Source of the DNA: Umbellularia californica
Lineage: Eukaryota; Streptophyta; Magnoliopsida; Laurales; Lauraceae
NCBI GenBank assembly: GCA_028538565.1
Contig: JAPQWN010000001.1
Span: 12,348,001-12,412,000, forward strand
DNA: 64,000 nt
Direction of reading: 5' to 3'
Shown here: positions 58,281 to 64,000 of the stretch, in pieces
Layout of the letters: every line of letters begins with the position of its first letter
Position numbering within the stretch: the first letter of the stretch is position 1
Notes under the pieces: generated by a model
Told to the model about the DNA's origin: nothing
The model's database searches: none
Seen by the model: the letters and a program-made list of their open reading frames with translations, nothing else
Translations under genes and position numbers: made by a program

Positions 58281-61200
58281 TTTTTTTTGTATAAATTGCA
58301 ATGGTACAAATATGGATTTCTCATCGGGTACCAGGTTATTACCTAGCTGTAATTGTTGTTGTGGTGTGAATTGTGATTGGTACATCGCTATGGTTGTTAG
58401 AGTCCGGGTCCCCTGTTTTGACAATATCGTTTCAACTAATTCACATTCGCTTCTTAATGTTTGTGTTTTTTGCCCGAACTGATAGTGGGTTAGCTTCCGA
58501 GACCAGTTTTTGAATATCTAAATGTTGTAGAAGAATGATTTTTGACATAGTTAATAAGTGATTTTATGCGGTACTAAAAGTCACTGTTTGACAGCCTATC
58601 TAATGTTACTTCCGGTTCTTTTTGTTTGGTAAATCAAATCTTGACCTGTAGACTTAAACATATATTCTTAGCTTGTGAGACAGGTGTAGTTTAGAGTAAG
58701 TTTGTTTGCACACAAGTACAAGAGAATTAATTTGTTGCGATGACAAGGCTCTATTGAATGATCATTAAAGAGGTGAGTGGTGAAGATATATAGAATTCGT
58801 TGTGAAACAAGCTTCAGCGATTTATCCTTGGGCAGGCAGGTTGTATTTTAGACGTAACTAGTCCTCATGCCCACACATCTAATAATGATTGGGCCCTACA
58901 TTGAGTCCGTTGATTTTAATATGCTTTCTCCTTTAATTCTGTTTTATTATATAAATATGTCTTGGACTAACTTTTAGAAAATCCAATCTTGTTTGGCAAT
59001 CTTTGGGGGAATTAAGGAAATTGGCTTTTAATGGATTTATTTGATGGGAAGATCTCTTTAAGGTTATTTATAAAAGTGATTTTCCGGTCCCTCTCTTAAC
59101 TCACGATACGTTACATAGTACTCATCTACTCTCATGTATGTAAGATTTAGTGATAAGTGAGATAGGAGAGAACTCTATTTGACAAAGGTTGATGATTGCA
59201 AGGCGAGATAAGCTTTAGATCAAATCCAAATCGCACATCATAAGATCATGGCTCAAAGTACGCTTTTAGAGTTTTAGATTATCCATTGTTTAATGCATAA
59301 GTCAAGATCCTTATGTTTATTTGTGTTGCAAACTATATTAGATATTCATGGCTTGTGTACCGTCCACCCATTTATAAAAAAAAGCTCTGAATGATTATTA
59401 AAAAGGTAATTGATGAAGGATAGCACGTGAGAGTGAAAGTTATACGGTTGAGATGCAGATGAGATCTTGAATTTCACAGAATCTAAATTAATATGGTGAT
59501 CGTTGGGCATTCAATTCTCATCCTCCCTTGATTCAATTTTTTATTACAGGAGACATCATTTGATGACCGTTTTTAGATATTTACCTTTAATTATTCATTT
59601 TTTACTGCTTATAGAAAGAAATACAAACTCTTAAGATTTCTAATAACTTAATGACATGAAACAAACATGCCCTTTTATAGTCAGCCTAGAACTCCTTCAT
59701 AGGGCAGGGGTCAACATCTGGCCTAGGCCAAGACCAGCATCTTCTCACATGTTTAAAAACTATGGAATCTAGCTTGGTTACTCTCGTTAAAAACTTTCAG
59801 AACTCATCACCAAAGTCGAAGTGGAAATCTTTTTTTTCACTTTACCTATTAGTCCTCTAATGTAATAATGATAATTTTGTGTCTATATTAATAATAGTGA
59901 AATACGGACACATAGCATGGAGGTGTAATCCAACCCTCTTATCATAAGAATGAGAGTTTGTTAGATTAGCTACATATAAAAAGAAAATGTCTCATTCAAT
60001 CAAAGAAAATGAAAATTGAGAATAAATATGAAAGTGGTGAATATTTTAGGCGATTTAAGGGGCTATAAAGACTTTTAATGAAGCTTTTATGTATGATGAA
60101 TCCATCAAACTCTCTTTTATCTTGATGTTAGTAGGACAAAAGCTTTTGATCCACAATTAGCACTCTTCTTTTCCTTGGCTCCCTGTATTCCATTGTAACA
60201 CAATTAGCATTCTTCTTTTCCCTGGCTCATTTACCTTTCTCTCTCAAAAGTGGTTGTCGTCATCACCATCGTGCTCAAATACAAACGCACTTCCAAATTG
60301 GGACCCATAAAAATGGTGAACCTCGCTTGTTTCCATCACATCATCAAATGCCATCATTCCATCCTTTAATATAGCTTAGCTGCTAAGGCTCCTGATGATG
60401 GGGCAGTAGAAGCACTGGAAAGAGACCTGGTGGAAGGATGAAAGTATTGGCTAGTACAATTTGAATTGAGAGATGTAGGGGGTATTTTGCTTTTAATGCT
60501 TGAGAAAGGAAAAGGGTTTCACATTTGTAAAAGTGCTCATATGTTTCTTTTCTAGATGCAAAAATCGAATGTGTGAAAGCGCACTACCATATTTGTAAGC
60601 AAACACTATTTTTACATTAATAAATGAGTACATCCAATGATATATGAGCTTGGATTTTTTTGTATGTTTTCCTAAATTTCTCAAAATTTATAAATTAGAT
60701 GTAAGATATCAAACTGAATGTCTGTGTATTAATTTATCATTAATATGAGAATACTGAATGCTTTGGGTCATGAAACGATGGTGCATAAAAGTGCAAAAAA
60801 CTAGATCTATATAAGGTTATGAAATTTTCTAAACTTTTTCACAAATTTTTTAAAATCTATGAAGACTTAAGACATGAACTAATGCCCGTTATTGACCAAT
60901 AAAGAAGATAAACTACTTTTTTTTCCAATTTGGGGGCCACAAAAGTGGAAAAAAAAAGAGATGTAGTTGAAGGGATCTGATCTCACTTATATGAGGCAGA
61001 CATCATATTACAAGTGTACTAGTACATTTTCCTCATTTATATATGCAACAATTTACCATCTCTTCACGCTTATAAATACTTCACTAAAAATGACCTCACG
61101 CACACACCGTTTTAAACATATGTAAATGAGTGTAAGCAAACACGAACGTACATTAGTGTTGCAAATATGTACCATTAATTGCATGTATAAGTGAGTGCAA

Positions 61201-61695
61201 AGAACAAAGTCCCCTATATAGGTCAATTTTCTAGTTACCCACTAATCCCACTAGGGTGGTCCCATAATCCATTACTAGAGGAAATAAAAAACACAATTCA
61301 AGTGAATTGACATGTTCACTAATTCAACAGGCTTCTACACAAACAAAAATAAAAAAATGGACTTAATATGTCTATAAATGGATTCAAATCCCATTAATCA
61401 CTCAACCATAAAGTGATTTCTATAAATGGACTTAATATGTCTAGAAAGGAGAGATGTTCAGTTCAAATCCCATTAATCTTAAAGGAGTCTAGAAATCAAT
61501 GCACTTAATAATTTCGTTGATAAGGAGAGATGTTCAGACAGACGTCTCTTGACCTTATATGTGGAAGATAGTCTATTGTCTAAAAAAAGCCTCATTTCTG
61601 CAATTCCATAGGTTGTCATTCTGTTTTTTGTAAAATTTTCCTTTACTTAATGTGTTCTTCTTCATCAAAAGACTATTTTGGACATTTCAATTGCC
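57866..61695. other. NIP5;1 3' flank and intergenic DNA
   Basis: GAAATAAAG near 58167 is a candidate poly(A) signal about 300 nt after the stop. Beyond it no gene is seen. Short direct duplications occur at 60157-60225 (ACAATTAGCA(C/T)TCTTCTTTT) and 61360-61450 (GGACTTAATATGTCTA). Confidence 0.4.
58229..58275 (+). repeat. TC microsatellite in the NIP5;1 3' region
   Basis: About 47 bp of (TC)n followed by a poly-T run. Long Arg-Glu frames on the minus strand here are microsatellite artefacts. Confidence 0.95.
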
Positions 61696-61700
61696 CTCGT

Positions 61701-64000
61701 TGTCACGACCCAGGCCCGAGACTGGACTAATCGGAGACTAACCCTGGGTCGCGATGCCATCATACTTACTTCCGTAAATCCTGAATCAACCAAATTTAAG
61801 ACAAGACTCACAAGGGATCTATCTTGTTTACCTGTCAAATGTACATTTTTGCAGAAATATATATACATTGACAATAATTGACTTTACATTAAAAATAAAG
61901 TTCACATATACAAAAATTCAGTCTAATAAAGTTCACCACTGCATAACCAAAACATAATAGAGGGACCCATATACAATTCCAAAATGGATAATTACACAAA
62001 ATATCTCCCAAAATATTCGAATTCAATCGCCCTCCGACCTATGCCCATTCTATCAATCCTCCTGGAGGAATCAGATTGGCTTCCTCCGCTGGCAGCGCGG
62101 CCTCTGCAAGGACGGGACGGGCAGCTGGGCCTGTAATGCCATCAATAACACTATGAACACGATGGTTCAGCAATATATAAATAAATCTATGATAATTCAT
62201 GCTAAATCTGTCCATTTCTCAATGCAATAACTCTAGACAATTAAATCTAGAACAGTACGATATCCTGTACAGTATAACCAGTTAATAATCAATGACTAGT
62301 TACAACTACAATAGTACTATTCACATTCAATTCAGTTTCTCCCCAATGGAAGTAGTTAGTCAGTTTATTTCATTCGTTTCATTCATTTCATACACTGAAT
62401 ATTTATTAGATGGCTTATGGGACTCTTTAGTCTAATATTATTACGTGGCTTATCAATTCAGTGACTTTTCAGTCTATGTGTGGGATCTACAAGCGTCTTG
62501 ATCAGATATCACTGGCATCACCACGGAGCTCCGGAACACCCCATTCATCTACTGCAGTAGGATTAATCATTGTATTGTTACCTTTAGTAACTGTTCATTA
62601 GTTCATTGTATTTAGTCAATATTGTCCCATACGAGTTAGATTAATTCCAGATGGTTGGAAAACTTCCTACTCATTTCCGTTTTTACTCAATTCTCTTTCT
62701 TATCTAAACAACTATTTAGGTGAAAACATCGGTTACCAAATGCACGTGTTATTCTCGATGGACATCACATTTATACATTTAATATGTGCATTTAATTTCC
62801 AAAATTTTCACTTACGATTTCAAAATCTACTGAAATTTCCACTCACAGTTAATGTTTGACCAGTATCAGGTTCGCTCGGCGATTAACCGAAACTTGGTCG
62901 GCGGTTAGCCGAAATTTGGCTGGCGGCTAGCCGAAATCTCAATTTCGGTTAATCGCCATTCAGCGGTCAGCTTTCCAGAAGCTGACATTTTTTGCAGGGA
63001 TTCCTGGCTCGATTTCGGTTACTTTACGGTGACCTTGCGGCTAACCGAAATTTGGCTGTTAGCTTTCCAGAAGTTCGCCCATTTTACAGATTTCGATGGT
63101 TGGCTTCACGGTTAGCCTTGCGGCTAGCCGAAATTCGCCCTGAATGACTTTTTCGAGTTTCAGAACTTCTGAAGCAAATCTTTGAAACTGAGTTCCTGGA
63201 ACTCAAATCTCTCCAATAATCTATAGAACTCAAGAAAACTCATACATTGGAATAACCACTAATCATTTCCATTCAATCTATAAAAATCTCCATTCTATGA
63301 CAAAGAAAGGGCTTGAGAACCCATCTCTTACAATGCAACAAATTTTTAAACTAGGATTTCAATCATAGATGTGCATTTATACTTGCCTCTCAAAGTCAAC
63401 TAGCAAGTAACCCTCTTCACTTAGCTTGACTTAAGACAAAACCCCCAATTGAAAACCTTCTTCAAGCCTATTTCCATGGAAACATCAAAAGTACAAATCC
63501 TATGAGCTAATTGAGCTAGAAACTACTCCTAAGTACCTAATAGAACTTGAGAATCCTATAAGACACTCAAAACACTTACTTGTAGTGTAGTTAGGAAATT
63601 CTTGAGCTTTTCTTCCAAGCTTCAACGCTCCAAGGAAGAAGACAAGCTGAGGAAGAAGATGAAACTTCTTCAAAACCCGCTTGAAACATTCCCAAATCTC
63701 TCTTTTGACGAAGAAGGATGAAAAAAGGGAGAAGACCAAGAGTATCTAGGGTTTCTACTTCAAGGAAGCTGGGTGGAATGAACTCAAAGGAGTTCATTTC
63801 TTTTATATAAGCCCTCTTTAGCATTTAAACCCGCCCCATTAAGGCTATTTACAACTTGAGTCAGATGGAGGGTCTATTGACTGAATTCTCGTCAGACGAC
63901 TTCAAGTTATTATGAAAGTTAACGTACTCGTCGAGATACGCGTGTTGATATCAAGAATTTCTGTATTCGATAAGATACGTATAAATCCATATTTACGAAA
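61701..64000 (-). mobile_element. LTR copy D, minus strand, cut by the window end
   Basis: On the plus strand it begins TGTCACGACCCAGGCCCGAG, the complement of the 3' end of copies A-C. It shows, on the minus strand, the late frame with stop 62039-62041, ATTACAG (near 62131-62137), GTGTTCCGGAGCTCCGTGGT (62518-62537), the donor complement ACTTAC (63575) and TATATAA (63803-63810). About 200 bp of the 5' end lie outside the window, so solo LTR or full element cannot be decided. The left flank is CTCGT (61696-61700). Its palindrome array is of a different type from A and B. Confidence 0.9.
62871..63135. repeat. CGGCTAGCCGAAATT array in LTR-D
   Basis: Seven related units on either strand: near 62880, 62901, 62923, 62942, 63012, 63038 and 63120, each of the form GCGG(C/T)TA(G/A)CCGAAATT or its complement. 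CGGCTAGCCG is a perfect palindrome. The array starts beside GGTTCGCTCGG (62869-62879), a remnant of the other array's last unit, at the same place in the LTR. Confidence 0.85.

Noticed and set aside
57998..58424. Minus-strand frames rich in Arg-Glu repeats
   Set aside because: Translation of the TC microsatellite in the NIP5;1 3' region.

Overview
This is nuclear DNA of a flowering plant. It is AT-rich and gene-poor, with GT-AG introns, plant-type proteins (a CYP89 cytochrome P450 cluster, a NIP5;1-type boron channel, a glutamine-rich transcription-factor exon), and most of the remaining sequence is transposable elements or their relics. The species cannot be told from the window; nothing indicates bacterial, organellar or viral DNA.

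Layout. (1) 1-1.5 kb: the first coding exon of a probable trihelix-type transcription factor on the minus strand; the rest of the gene lies off the left edge. (2) 1.5-18 kb: no recognisable host gene; two small MITEs with target-site duplications (TSDs), a MULE-like element with long inverted ends, a copia-like solo LTR with an array of the palindrome GTTCGCTCGAGCGAAC, and a perfect 49-bp hairpin. (3) 18.3-30.1 kb: a cluster of three CYP89 genes. The first is a 5' fragment with a frameshift, the second (20738-22285) is intact and intronless, and the third is frameshifted and split by a 2.57-kb solo LTR with a perfect 5-bp TSD. A hAT-type MITE and a MULE-like element sit between the copies. (4) 31-53 kb: a retrotransposon field. 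It has two more copies of the same LTR family, a LINE remnant, one nearly complete but broken Ty3/gypsy element with an intact TSD and a truncated 3' LTR, and two unrelated solo LTRs. One of these sits between the A-box-like and B-box parts of a SINE. (5) 55-57.9 kb: a four-exon NIP5;1-type aquaporin with the boric-acid selectivity residues, TPG repeats and AUG-stop minimal uORFs in its upstream region. (6) 58-64 kb: intergenic sequence, then a fourth LTR of the family on the minus strand, cut by the window end.

The most unusual signal is in the ~2.55-kb LTR family (copies A 27178-29751, C 31319-33924, B 50633-53177, D 61701-64000). The copies share a TATA box, a leader, a strong 5' splice site and a late reading frame ending ..IPPGGL.EWA-stop or its variants. 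At one fixed site, A and B carry an array of one palindrome, D carries an array of a different palindromic unit, and C has neither. The A/B palindrome also occurs in the unrelated copia-like LTR at 13 kb.
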